Source: Spirosoma panaciterrae DSM 21099
GTDB lineage: Bacteria > Bacteroidota > Bacteroidia > Cytophagales > Spirosomataceae
Direction: 5' to 3'
NCBI RefSeq assembly: GCF_000374025.1
Contig: NZ_KB893239.1
Coordinates: 186,001 to 250,000 of the forward strand
DNA: 64,000 bases
A program made the translations under genes and the position numbers. The notes below the pieces were generated by a model that was not told the DNA's origin, searched no databases, and saw only the letters and a list, made by a program, of their open reading frames with translations. Numbering within the stretch: the stretch's first letter is position 1; each line of letters starts with the position of its first letter. Positions 43,925 through 51,822 of the stretch are shown here, piece after piece.

Positions 43925-44227
43925 ATGGAGCCGACTCAATCCAAATCTGAATACGATCCTTACCTCTGGAAACAAGCCAAAGCCCGTGCGGGTTTTCAGA
44001 TGCACTTACGTTCCTATTTCATCATCAACGCCGGTCTGTGGATTATCTGGCTTGTCAGCAGTTTCTCGATCCATTCATTTACCCGGTTTGGCTATCTATT
44101 TCCCTGGCCTATTTTTCCGATGCTGGGTTGGGGCATTGGGCTGGCGTCACACTATTTTCATGTGTACCATGGTGGCAGTGAGCGCTCAATGATTGAAAAA
44201 GAGTATCAGAAGCTGGTTCGACAACAA
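43925..44227 (+). CDS. 2TM-domain protein
   Basis: 103 residues if begun at the ATG at 43925, stop near 44236; the coordinates given exclude the last codons only for safety of the start choice, the frame ends at TAG 44234-44236. Two hydrophobic segments (FIINAGLWIIWLVSSF and YLFPWPIFPMLGWGIGLA) preceded by the family lead-in WKQAKARAGFQMHLRSYF, then a basic-acidic tail (SMIEKEYQKLVRQQGY). This is the PF13239-type 2TM domain, found alone or attached to histidine kinases in Bacteroidota; role unknown, possibly membrane-linked signalling. Single gene. Confidence 0.8.
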
Positions 44228-44273
44228 GGCTATTAGTGCGTATAGAGTCCGATTTAAGATTCTGACTCTGTAC

Positions 44274-44840
44274 TCATCGGTTAATCACCAGATCGTACTT
44301 CGTGAGGAGCCCCGGCAGATTGTGTAGTGAGAAACGAGCCTTTTTGAGTTTATTATCTTCCGGACTGATGATCAGATTGTATGAACTGGAGAAGTCGACC
44401 TGACTCAGGTCATTGCCTTCAAATTTGGTCAGCTCCAGATTACAGTTTGTAAAGAGAGTCCCGACCAGTTCACAATTCAGAAAAAAGGCTTCGCGTATCG
44501 AACAGTCGATAAACGAAGCCTTTTTCAACTTCCGGTTCAGGAAAACGGTGTAATCAAGTTGACACGTCTGGAAATCGACGTGAAAACCGAATGGGTTGCA
44601 CTGTCCAAAGTCGATGTGAGTCAATTGGCAGTTGGTAAACCGAACATCGTACAGCTTTGTATTTTTCAACTGAGCCCGCGTCAGATTACAGGCTTCAAAC
44701 CGACAATCGACAAAACTGGCGCTATTGAGCACAGCCTGGGTTAAATCCAGTTTTCGAAACGTACACTGCTCGAATTCCTGCCCGGCCCACTTCGCTATAT
44801 CACTTGTCAGTGGCTCAAAAATCTGATCGTAGTATTCCAT
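44274..44840 (-). CDS. Pentapeptide-repeat protein
   Basis: 188 residues. Many A(D/N)LxX-type pentapeptides across the length: FRKLDLTQAVLNSASFVDCR, FEACNLTRAQLKNTKLYDVR, FTNCNLELTKFEGNDLSQVD. These make a right-handed quadrilateral helix. Some relatives (Qnr, MfpA) mimic DNA and protect gyrase, but most have no known role, and nothing here shows a resistance function. It starts 10 bases after the thyA stop, so the two form an operon. Confidence 0.85.
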   Translation of the reverse strand: MEYYDQIFEPLTSDIAKWAGQEFEQCTFRKLDLTQAVLNSASFVDCRFEACNLTRAQLKNTKLYDVRFTNCQLTHIDFGQCNPFGFHVDFQTCQLDYTVFLNRKLKKASFIDCSIREAFFLNCELVGTLFTNCNLELTKFEGNDLSQVDFSSSYNLIISPEDNKLKKARFSLHNLPGLLTKYDLVINR

Positions 44841-44850
44841 TTCCCGAAGG

Positions 44851-45645
44851 CTAAACGGCTACCGGAGCCTTGATGGCCGGATAGGGATTGTAGTTTTCGA
44901 GCGTAAAATCTTCGTAGCTGAAGTCGAAAATAGAGGTTATGTCGGGATTTAGGCGCATGGTTGGCAGCGGACGAGGTTCGCGGGAAAGCTGCGTTTCGAC
45001 CTGATCCAAATGATTCAGATACAGGTGTGTATCCCCTCCCGTCCAGATAAACTCATGGGCAATGTAGCCGCACTCCTGTGCGATCATCATGGTCAGCAGG
45101 GCATAGCTGGCAATATTGAACGGTACACCCAGAAAGACATCGGCACTGCGCTGATAAAGCTGGCAGGACAGTTTCCCATCGGCCACATAAAACTGAAAAA
45201 GCGCATGGCAGGGTGGCAACGCCATGTTGGGTACATCGGCAGGGTTCCAGGCCGAAACAATCATCCGTCGCGAATCAGGATTATTCTTTAACTGTTTTAG
45301 AACATCCTGCAACTGATCGATCACCCGTCCGTCCGAAGCGGCCCAGCTCCGCCACTGTTTCCCATACACAGGCCCTAAATCACCGTTTTCGTCGGCCCAT
45401 TCATCCCAGATCGACACGCCGTTATCTTTCAGGTATTTAATATTCGTATCGCCCTTGATAAACCACAGCAATTCATGGATAATGGATTTCGTATGGACTT
45501 TCTTGGTTGTCAGAAGCGGAAAGCCATCTTCCAGATTGAAGCGCATCTGATAACCAAAAACGCTGAGGGTGCCGGTGCCGGTACGGTCGGTCTTACGCGT
45601 GCCGTTCTGAAGGATATGGCGAAGGAGGTCGTGGTACTGTTGCAT
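44851..45645 (-). CDS. thyA: Thymidylate synthase
   Basis: 264 residues from the ATG at 45645 (MQQYHDLLRHILQNG), equal to E. coli ThyA; the two extra upstream codons start with TTG and are not needed. Makes dTMP from dUMP and methylenetetrahydrofolate. Conserved text: RTGTGTLSVFGYQMRF, the catalytic Cys in ALPPCHALFQFY, QRSADVFLGVPFNIASYALL, and YLNHLDQVETQLSREPRPLP. Upstream a short GTCGGAAG repeat (about 45652-45668) is present in the gap to the terminator at 45691. Confidence 0.97.
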   Translation of the reverse strand: MQQYHDLLRHILQNGTRKTDRTGTGTLSVFGYQMRFNLEDGFPLLTTKKVHTKSIIHELLWFIKGDTNIKYLKDNGVSIWDEWADENGDLGPVYGKQWRSWAASDGRVIDQLQDVLKQLKNNPDSRRMIVSAWNPADVPNMALPPCHALFQFYVADGKLSCQLYQRSADVFLGVPFNIASYALLTMMIAQECGYIAHEFIWTGGDTHLYLNHLDQVETQLSREPRPLPTMRLNPDITSIFDFSYEDFTLENYNPYPAIKAPVAV

Positions 45646-45690
45646 AATCAAAAGTCGGAAGTCGGAAGGGATAAGTCAACCGTTGGGCAA

Positions 45691-45729
45691 AAATAAACCC
45701 CTCGACCAATCAGGATGAGGGGTTTATTT
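45691..45729. terminator. Strong bidirectional terminator
   Basis: A perfect 13-bp stem, AAATAAACCCCTC (45691-45703) and GAGGGGTTTATTT (45717-45729), with a 13-base loop and A/T-rich ends on both sides. It lies downstream of the small cysteine-rich gene (minus strand, 45782-45949) and upstream of thyA, so it ends the former transcript. Confidence 0.85.
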
Positions 45730-45781
45730 TTGTTGTTCGCAGTACGTCATCAGGCCTTTACGCTTTATACGACAGGCACTT

Positions 45782-45949
45782 TTAGGCTTGTGCTTTTTTC
45801 ATGCAGCAGGCATGGCTGCCTTTCTCGCACGATTTTTCGCAGTTTTCAGCTTTCGCTTTTTTTGCCTTTTTCTCTTTACGGATTTCTCCGGCAAACAAAA
45901 CCGTAGTCAGGGTGGTCAGCAGGGCCAATCCAAGCAGGGCTTTTTTCAT
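45782..45949 (-). CDS. Small secreted Lys/Cys-rich protein
   Basis: 55 residues from ATG 45949 to TAA 45782. N-terminal signal peptide MKKALLGLALLTTLTTVLFA, then a highly basic stretch (REKKAKKAKAENC) and a cysteine-rich end: CEKSCEKGSHACCMKK with five Cys, one His and one Met in 15 residues. The spacing suggests a metal-binding (copper or zinc) or disulphide-stabilised peptide, exported to the periplasm. I know no named family. The frame has its own strong terminator and a TATGCG/CGCATA dyad upstream at 45973-45988. Gene-like, but short. Confidence 0.7.
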   Translation of the reverse strand: MKKALLGLALLTTLTTVLFAGEIRKEKKAKKAKAENCEKSCEKGSHACCMKKAQA

Positions 45950-45972
45950 GGTACATGTAGTTTAGCAGGGTT

Positions 45973-45988
45973 TATGCGATAACGCATA
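45973..45988. promoter_or_regulatory. Dyad upstream of the small Cys-rich gene
   Basis: TATGCG (45973-45978) and CGCATA (45983-45988) form a perfect 6-bp dyad with a 4-base spacer, 24 bases before the ATG at 45949. It may be an operator or a short mRNA hairpin. Confidence 0.35.
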
Positions 45989-46085
45989 GTATCCAATTTT
46001 ATGCAAAAACTACGCCATTTACTGTCGCACAGCCTTGTCGTTCACCTGATAAAAATGAATCGGCCCAGTGGGCTACAGGCACCTG

Positions 46086-46502
46086 TTACTCCTGAATCTC
46101 AAACGAATACGTAATATCGGCAGACGGGCGAAACTGGGCCGTTGCGGAACAATACTTATCCATCGACAGATCGATAGCCCGCTTTACTTTGTCAGTATCC
46201 AGTTTACCTTTCAGCAGGTAAGTGATATGAATTTTACGGAATGGAGCCGGGTGAGCATCTTTTTCACGCATCCCATCTACTTTCAGCCGAAAATCTTCGA
46301 TAACATACTTCTGTTTTTGCAGAATCAGAATTACGTCGATAGCGGTACATCCGGCCAGGCCCATCAGTAGCATTTCCATAGGCCGGGCTCCGGCATTATG
46401 GCCGCCAATATCGGTAGCGGCATCCATGTGCTGGGCAACTCCCGATTTGCCGATGGCTTCAAAATGAAAAGCATCATCGACACGCACCAGTTCGATCTGC
46501 AT
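46086..46502 (-). CDS. OsmC/Ohr family protein
   Basis: 138 residues from the ATG at 46502 (MQIELVRVDDAFHFEA), a start preceded by an AGGAAT box; a longer start at 46547 is possible. The OsmC fold is shown by GGHNAGARPMEMLLMGLAGC, with the first peroxidatic Cys in LAGCTAIDVILIL, and DKYCSATAQFRPSADITYSF with the second Cys. Members reduce organic hydroperoxides with a Cys pair. This one belongs to the general OsmC branch rather than Ohr (no Ohr-type start). Single gene, divergent from the membrane protein at 46609. Confidence 0.85.
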   Translation of the reverse strand: MQIELVRVDDAFHFEAIGKSGVAQHMDAATDIGGHNAGARPMEMLLMGLAGCTAIDVILILQKQKYVIEDFRLKVDGMREKDAHPAPFRKIHITYLLKGKLDTDKVKRAIDLSMDKYCSATAQFRPSADITYSFEIQE

Positions 46503-46608
46503 TGTGTTAAATTCCTGAGTAGCAGTAACGGGTTGTGAATCAAGCATTGTCTTTTTTGCGTTTATAACCTAAACTGTTTATATTCACCATCTCAAAGTAA
46601 ATAAAACC

Positions 46609-46962
46609 ATGTCCGAAAAATTCACCGACGATCTTTTCGACCTTAAAAACGACCGCCGGTTAAGCGTATACTTATACCGGGCAGGGTTCGGTGCCTGGTT
46701 GTTTTACATTGTTTCGGGTGCACGATTTATGCAATCGGTGAGTATGTACCGAACAGATTTCGGCGTGTTCTCGTTCTTTTTAATGGTCATGGGCTTGTCG
46801 GCTTCTATGATTTATGATTACCATCACCACAGGAACGAGTTTGATCAGAAGAAAAAATGGCTGGCTATTAGCTATTTAGTCCTGGCGGCATTGGTCTATT
46901 TTTTCATCCTGCACAACGAGCCGATCAGTCTGGACCACCTTTTTGGGAAAGGTTTATTTTAA
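46609..46962 (+). CDS. Small membrane protein of unknown function
   Basis: 117 residues with three hydrophobic segments: FGAWLFYIVSGARFM, FGVFSFFLMVMGLSASMIY and WLAISYLVLAALVYFFIL. Basic-acidic linker YDYHHHRNEFDQKKK between helices 2 and 3. Compact gene; no family recognised. Its stop is followed within 15 bases by a palindrome (46977-47031) that separates it from the convergent sugar-kinase gene. Confidence 0.65.
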   Translation: MSEKFTDDLFDLKNDRRLSVYLYRAGFGAWLFYIVSGARFMQSVSMYRTDFGVFSFFLMVMGLSASMIYDYHHHRNEFDQKKKWLAISYLVLAALVYFFILHNEPISLDHLFGKGLF

Positions 46963-46976
46963 TTCTGCTTCATCTG

Positions 46977-47031
46977 GAACCCCGATTTTTATGATTCGCA
47001 CAGATCATAATCATCCTAAGAATCTGCGTTC
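46977..47031. repeat. AACACAGATT-family palindrome between convergent genes
   Basis: Left GAACCCCGATTTTTATGATT and right AATCATCCTAAGAATCTGCG then GTTC are inverse copies with some mismatches. Same words (GATTTTTATGAT, AATCTGYGTTC) as the copies at 52796-52841 and 55745-55826. Lies between the membrane protein gene (plus) and the end of the sugar kinase gene (minus); a likely bidirectional terminator. Confidence 0.7.
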
Positions 47032-47038
47032 TATACCT

Positions 47039-48526
47039 TCAACAGCTACTCACAGCAGCCTGCCAGCCAGCGTACGCCTTTTCAACCACCGACCGCTCTG
47101 GCCTGGGTATTATCGAGACTTTACCTGCATTAAGTTCCCGTATATGGTCGAGGTTTCTGAAGAGGCCGGTTTTCAGGCCAGCCAGGTAAGCGGCTCCCAA
47201 AGCCGATACATCCGGCATGTCGCGGTTAACGACGGATTTGCCAAGCAGATCGGCCAGGAACTGAACCACAAACGGGTTGGTGCTGATGCCTCCATGGACC
47301 ATCAGTTCATCTAACGGTATTCCGGTATCCTGCTCCATAGCTACGAGCACATCCTTGATCTGATAGGGAATGGATTCCAGAGCAGCCCTGACCACATGAT
47401 TTTTTGTTGACCCAAAAGTGAGGCCCGAAATCGACGCTTTGCGGGTCATCTGCCAGTGAGGGGCTCCTAACCCGCTAAATGCCGGAATGATGTATACCCC
47501 ACCGTTGTCGGATACAGCCGTTGCCATAGCTTCCGTTTCACGGCTCTCTGCAAAAAGTCCCAGGCTGTTTTTAAGCCATTCGATGGTAGCACCACAGGTC
47601 ACGATCACCCCTTCCAGAGCATAGTCTACACGCTCTTCAGTACTCCAGCAAATGGTTGTAACCATACCCTGTTTTGATGCTTTGTAAACGGCCCCTATAT
47701 CCATAAGGATCGAACAACCCGTCCCCAGCGTGGCCTTTGCGGCTCCCGGCGCAAAACATCCTTCGCCAAAAGCAGCCGCGTGCGAATCGCCAATGAGGCT
47801 GGTAATGGGCACGTTATGCGCAAACAGCCCATCGAAATTCGACGCTCCGAAAAAAGCCGAAGAGGGCTTTGGTTCGGGAAGATTCAGTTTCGACAATCCA
47901 AACGCAGCGAGCAGTTCCTGATCCCACAATAGGGCTTGAAGGTTAAAAAACAGCGTTCGGGATGCGTTGGTATAATCCGTCAGGTAGCACTGGCCGTTGG
48001 TCAGTTTGTAAAGCAGCCACGTATCGACCGTTCCAAAGTATGCCTTACCCGCATCAACGGCCTGCCGCACGTTCTCTTTGTTCTCATATAACCAGATCAG
48101 TTTGGTTCCTGAAAAATAGGGATCAATGAACAATCCAGTTTTGGCCTGGACACTCGATTCCATTCCTTCTGCCTTGAGTCGTTCACAGACCCGAATTGAG
48201 CGTTTACATTGCCAGACAATTGCGTTATGAAGCGGAACACCTGTTTCATCCCAAACGACAAAGGTTTCGCGCTGATTGGAAATACCACAGGCACTAATGG
48301 CTTTCAGATCACCCCCTTCGGCCAAAAAATTCCCAATGCATTTCCCTACCGAAGTCAGCACATTGCGGTAGATCTCGGCTGGGTCCTGCTCTACATACCC
48401 ATCGCCCAAATAGTTGGTTTTCAATGGCTCCGAAGCACGTGCCGCTACCTGCCCATGCTGGTCAAACAAAAGGGTTTTGGTACTGCTGGTACCCTGGTCG
48501 ATGGCCAGAATATAGGAAGGGGTCAT
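47039..48526 (-). CDS. FGGY-family sugar kinase (glycerol-kinase-like subgroup)
   Basis: 495 residues. Phosphorylates a sugar or polyol with ATP. FGGY fold text: YILAIDQGTSSTKTLLFDQH (phosphate 1), ISACGISNQRETFVVWDETG, KLIWLYENKENV, SLIGDSHAAAFGEGC, ATLGTGCSILMDIG, ALEGVIVTCGATIEWLKNSL and ELMVHGGISTNPFVVQF (adenosine). GISNQRET and GTGCSILMD place it nearer glycerol kinase than xylulokinase. In this operon the substrate is more likely a ketose made by the FucI-like isomerase, whose phosphate the split transketolase would then use. Its ATG overlaps the permease stop by one base (TAATG). Last gene of the operon. Confidence 0.85.
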   Translation of the reverse strand: MTPSYILAIDQGTSSTKTLLFDQHGQVAARASEPLKTNYLGDGYVEQDPAEIYRNVLTSVGKCIGNFLAEGGDLKAISACGISNQRETFVVWDETGVPLHNAIVWQCKRSIRVCERLKAEGMESSVQAKTGLFIDPYFSGTKLIWLYENKENVRQAVDAGKAYFGTVDTWLLYKLTNGQCYLTDYTNASRTLFFNLQALLWDQELLAAFGLSKLNLPEPKPSSAFFGASNFDGLFAHNVPITSLIGDSHAAAFGEGCFAPGAAKATLGTGCSILMDIGAVYKASKQGMVTTICWSTEERVDYALEGVIVTCGATIEWLKNSLGLFAESRETEAMATAVSDNGGVYIIPAFSGLGAPHWQMTRKASISGLTFGSTKNHVVRAALESIPYQIKDVLVAMEQDTGIPLDELMVHGGISTNPFVVQFLADLLGKSVVNRDMPDVSALGAAYLAGLKTGLFRNLDHIRELNAGKVSIIPRPERSVVEKAYAGWQAAVSSC

Positions 48527-49503
48527 TATTCTTTCTCCGTTCGTTTGTCAATGATTACGGCCAGCAGGATGACAAATCCTTTTACCACCTGCTGCCAGAA
48601 AGGCGATACGTTCAGTAGGACCAGGCCATTGTTCAGGACACCGATGATAATAGCTCCCTGTACCGTACCGAGTATGCTACCTCGCCCGCCCGACAGCGAA
48701 GTGCCACCGATCACAACAGCCGCAATCGAATCGAGTTCGTAGCTGGTGCCTGCATTGGGCTGGGCCGAATCCAGTCGCGAGGTGACAAGCAACCCGCCAA
48801 CGCCCGCCAACCCGCCCGCCAGGGTATACACGACTATTTTGATCTTATCAATGTTCACCCCCGACAACCGGGCTGCGCTTTCACTACCACCAATGGCATA
48901 GATATAGCGACCTAACCGGGTTTTGTTGGTAACCAGAACAGCAATGGCGACAAGCATGCCCGACAGCCAGACGGGCACCGGGACACCTAAAAACCAGCCC
49001 GTTCCCAAGAAGGTAAACGAATCCCCAAGTCCCGTAATCGGAAACCCTTCAGTCCAGAGCATTGTCAGGCCACGGGCAATCGTCAGCATGGCCAGAGTAG
49101 CCACAAAAGGGGGTAATTTGAATCGCGTAATCGCCCAGCCATTGAACCACCCCAGCACCGACCCCGTCAGGATACCAGCCAGCATGGCCCCCAACACCGT
49201 AAATCCAATGAACAGATTAGCGGATGGAACCGGAATGCCATTGCGCAAGAGGCCAGCCGTAATCGCTCCCGACAACGCCAGAACGGAGCCCACCGACAGG
49301 TCGATTCCGGCTGTAAGCACCACCAGCGTCATGCCGGTTGAGATGCACACATTGACAGAAATCTGCCGGAGTACGTTCCAGAAATTGGCCACCGTCAGAA
49401 ACTTGTCGGATAGCAGACTGATTCCCAGGCAAAGCACAAACAGCGCGATCAGCGATTGAAATCGCGTCAGAAAAGGTCGGTAGGTAGTTGCGGTCAGTTG
49501 CAT
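48526..49503 (-). CDS. Ribose-type ABC transporter permease
   Basis: 325 residues, eight to ten membrane segments. RbsC-like text: PFLTRFQSLIALFVLCLGI, VNVCISTGMTLVVLTAGID then LSVGSVLALSGAI, GLFVTLAMLTI-like ATLAMLTIARGLTMLWTEGF, AIGGSESAARLSGVN (the EAA-type coupling loop) and IAAVVIGGTSLSGGRGS. Forms the membrane channel for the sugar importer with the two-domain ATPase (downstream on the same strand) and the lipoprotein binding protein. It is separated from the ATPase gene by a perfect 25-bp palindrome. Confidence 0.9.
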   Translation of the reverse strand: MQLTATTYRPFLTRFQSLIALFVLCLGISLLSDKFLTVANFWNVLRQISVNVCISTGMTLVVLTAGIDLSVGSVLALSGAITAGLLRNGIPVPSANLFIGFTVLGAMLAGILTGSVLGWFNGWAITRFKLPPFVATLAMLTIARGLTMLWTEGFPITGLGDSFTFLGTGWFLGVPVPVWLSGMLVAIAVLVTNKTRLGRYIYAIGGSESAARLSGVNIDKIKIVVYTLAGGLAGVGGLLVTSRLDSAQPNAGTSYELDSIAAVVIGGTSLSGGRGSILGTVQGAIIIGVLNNGLVLLNVSPFWQQVVKGFVILLAVIIDKRTEKE

Positions 49504-49509
49504 GTCTGT

Positions 49510-49595
49510 AATGAGTGATTAAGTGAATGAGCGATTGGGTGATTGAGCGAAAAAAGTCATTCACTCAATCACCCAATCGCTCATTCACTCATTGA
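49510..49595. repeat. GAGTGAAW-family palindrome with perfect 25-bp arms
   Basis: GTGAATGAGCGATTGGGTGA then TTGAG (49523-49547) is mirrored exactly by CTCAATCACCCAATCGCTCA then TTCAC (49564-49588), loop 16 bases. Fills the gap between the ABC ATPase (minus, stop at 49581) and the permease start (49503). The ATPase stop codon and its last residues (SMSE) lie inside the right arm. Confidence 0.9.
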
Positions 49596-51092
49596 TTTTG
49601 GTATCGCTGCTTTTAAAATTGCGTCTTCCGATGCGTCCTGAATAGCCATTTCAGCGGTTAAGACGCCTTCGCTCATGACCAGCACCCGATCGGAGATGGC
49701 CATGATTTCGGGCAATTCTGATGACACGACAAGAATGCCCATACCTTCGTCGGCCAGTTGCAGAATGAGCTTATAAATCTCGTTTTTGGCATTGACATCG
49801 ATACCCCGCGTTGGCTCATCCAGCATCAGCAATTTCGGGTGCGTTGCCAGCCACTTCGACAGCACAATTTTCTGCTGATTGCCTCCGCTCAGGTTCTTAG
49901 CCGCCTGCTTTCCCGATGGCGTTTTGATCTGTAAATCAGCAATGTATTGTTTCGCCAATGCCACTTCTTTCGACTGACTCAGCAACCCAGCCCGTTCCAC
50001 TTTTTCAAGCGCCGTCAGGCTGATGTTGGTTTGCACATCCATGCCCAGCACCAGACCGTCTTTCTTTCGATCTTCCGGCACCAGAGCCATCCCCAATCGA
50101 ATCGCATCGGCCGGCGCTTTTACCCGAACTAATTGACCATCAAGCGATACTGTTCCAGAAGATCGCTTGGAATGAAGCCCGAACAGAGTTTCCAGTAACT
50201 CCGTCCGGCCAGCGCCCATCAGTCCAAACAACCCGACAATTTCGCCCCGCCCTACCCTGAACGAGATATTTCTGAGTTGATTCTCCTGCAAACGAACCGG
50301 ATGTTTCAGACACAGGTTTTCGACCGTCAACAACGCATCATGAACCCGATCGGTCGTTTTCCGACGAGCCGTGTTAATATCCCGACCTACCATTTTACGG
50401 ATGAGCGCATCGTGGTCAATGCCCTGCATACTCCCCGATTCAATGGTTTTGCCATCGCGTAAAACCACATAGCGGTCGGCAATGGTAAACAGCTCATCCA
50501 GTTTGTGCGAGATGTACACGATGGCTTTGTTCTCGCGCCGTAGGTTGTTGATGATCGTGAATAAAACCGCTACTTCGCTCTCCGTAATGGCTGAGGTTGG
50601 CTCATCCATGATGATAATCTCCGACTCTACCAGCAACGCCTTCGCCACTTCAACCACCTGCTGCTGACCCACTTTCAATTCGGCCACTAACGTATCAGGA
50701 TCAATCGGCAGGTTGAGTTTATCGAGAAGTTCACGGGTTTTCGACTGCATGGCTTTTTGGTCGAGCGTACCCCAGCGCGTCGTGATTTCACGACCCAGAA
50801 AAATATTTTCCATAATGCTCAGGTACGGAATCAGATTCAGTTCCTGATGAATGATGGCAATACCACATGCCTGCGCATCGCGGATGGAGTTGAACCGAAC
50901 GGGTTTTCCATGGAGCCGAATCTGCCCTTCATAGTCTGGATAAACGCCCGACAGAATCTTCATCAATGTCGACTTTCCCGCACCGTTTTCACCAATCACC
51001 GCCGTTACGTTGCCTGCCAGAAACTCCAGACAAACCCCGTCCAGCGCCGTTACGCCCGCAAATCGTTTGGTGATATGTTCGGCTACTAGCAT
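49581..51092 (-). CDS. Ribose-type ABC transporter ATPase, two nucleotide-binding domains
   Basis: 503 residues. Domain 1: GENGAGKSTLMKILSG (Walker A), ELKVGQQQVVEVAKALL (signature region), IIMDEPTSAI (Walker B). Domain 2: FGLMGAGRTELLETLFG (degenerate Walker A), AKNLSGGNQQKIVLSKWLA (signature), MLDEPTRGIDV (Walker B). As in RbsA, only domain 1 has the canonical Walker A lysine. Powers uptake of a pentose or similar sugar. Last residues MSE and the stop are part of the palindrome at 49510-49595. Confidence 0.92.
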   Translation of the reverse strand: MLVAEHITKRFAGVTALDGVCLEFLAGNVTAVIGENGAGKSTLMKILSGVYPDYEGQIRLHGKPVRFNSIRDAQACGIAIIHQELNLIPYLSIMENIFLGREITTRWGTLDQKAMQSKTRELLDKLNLPIDPDTLVAELKVGQQQVVEVAKALLVESEIIIMDEPTSAITESEVAVLFTIINNLRRENKAIVYISHKLDELFTIADRYVVLRDGKTIESGSMQGIDHDALIRKMVGRDINTARRKTTDRVHDALLTVENLCLKHPVRLQENQLRNISFRVGRGEIVGLFGLMGAGRTELLETLFGLHSKRSSGTVSLDGQLVRVKAPADAIRLGMALVPEDRKKDGLVLGMDVQTNISLTALEKVERAGLLSQSKEVALAKQYIADLQIKTPSGKQAAKNLSGGNQQKIVLSKWLATHPKLLMLDEPTRGIDVNAKNEIYKLILQLADEGMGILVVSSELPEIMAISDRVLVMSEGVLTAEMAIQDASEDAILKAAIPKSMSE

Positions 51093-51147
51093 AGGGTATG
51101 GGGTAGAAGGGTAAAGGTGCTCATCACGCTCCTGATCAAACCGTAAC

Positions 51148-51816
51148 TTAGTTCACTTTTAATGCCGTTTTTCCCACGCCCTCTGCCCCATACCCCACCA
51201 CAATTGGAATCACTTCTATCGTGTCAAGATGCAGATGTGCCTGATTTAGCTCGACAGCACCGACAAAATTGACGGTAGCTCCTGGTTTGGCACTGGCTTT
51301 CAGAGGGGGCACAACCGTGTTTCGGATAATGGCGTTCAGCTCGGCTGATACGTTGTTGAGGTCCATAGTATTGTCGAATTCGGTGATCTGAATCAGGCCA
51401 GACACATCGCGGGCGGCATTCCCGAAAATATAGTCCGTAGCGAGTTTTACCGATTGGCCAGACGAGAGCAAAACGGTTACGTCGTTGTCGCCAACGGCGG
51501 TTACCTTACTCGTGCCTTTCACCAGAAAATAGCGGATGTTGCCGATACCCAGCGCGTGCGAATAGGAGTTAAACGCTTTCTCTTTGTCGGTCTTCAACAG
51601 CGAGAGGAGCGCATCGAAGTCGGTAGCCTTTGCCGTAGCGGGTAAAAGCTTTTGGGTCCAGAAGGTGCCCGCGTAGGAAGCAGCGTCGAATGCCTGACCG
51701 GCATTAGGGCCTGCCGATCCCTTTACCTCATCCAGCCGTTTGAAATAAACTGAATGGTAGGCAACTACCCCCAATAGAACCAGCAGAACCATGTATTTCA
51801 GCGCGTTTTTCGGCAT
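51148..51816 (-). CDS. DUF2291 membrane-anchored protein
   Basis: 222 residues. An N-terminal hydrophobic anchor (MPKNALKYMVLLVLLGVVAY) and a periplasmic beta domain: AASYAGTFWTQKLLPATAKA, NAARDVSGLIQITEFDNTMD, LNAIIRNTVVPPLKASAKPG and VGAVELNQAHLHLDTIEVIP. These are the conserved blocks of DUF2291, a family regularly encoded with ribose-type ABC transporters and of unknown function. It starts 6 bases after the binding-protein gene and precedes the ATPase gene, the usual linkage. Confidence 0.85.
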   Translation of the reverse strand: MPKNALKYMVLLVLLGVVAYHSVYFKRLDEVKGSAGPNAGQAFDAASYAGTFWTQKLLPATAKATDFDALLSLLKTDKEKAFNSYSHALGIGNIRYFLVKGTSKVTAVGDNDVTVLLSSGQSVKLATDYIFGNAARDVSGLIQITEFDNTMDLNNVSAELNAIIRNTVVPPLKASAKPGATVNFVGAVELNQAHLHLDTIEVIPIVVGYGAEGVGKTALKVN

Positions 51817-51822
51817 GGTTCG

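Noticed and set aside
44274..44840. Pentapeptide protein considered as a Qnr quinolone-resistance protein
   Set aside because: Repeat pattern alone is not specific, and the protein lacks the length and loop pattern of Qnr; linkage to thyA suggests a housekeeping role.
47039..48526. FGGY kinase considered as housekeeping glycerol kinase glpK
   Set aside because: No glpF or glpD nearby, and it overlaps a ribose-type permease gene in a sugar operon; the glycerol-kinase likeness is only at subgroup level.
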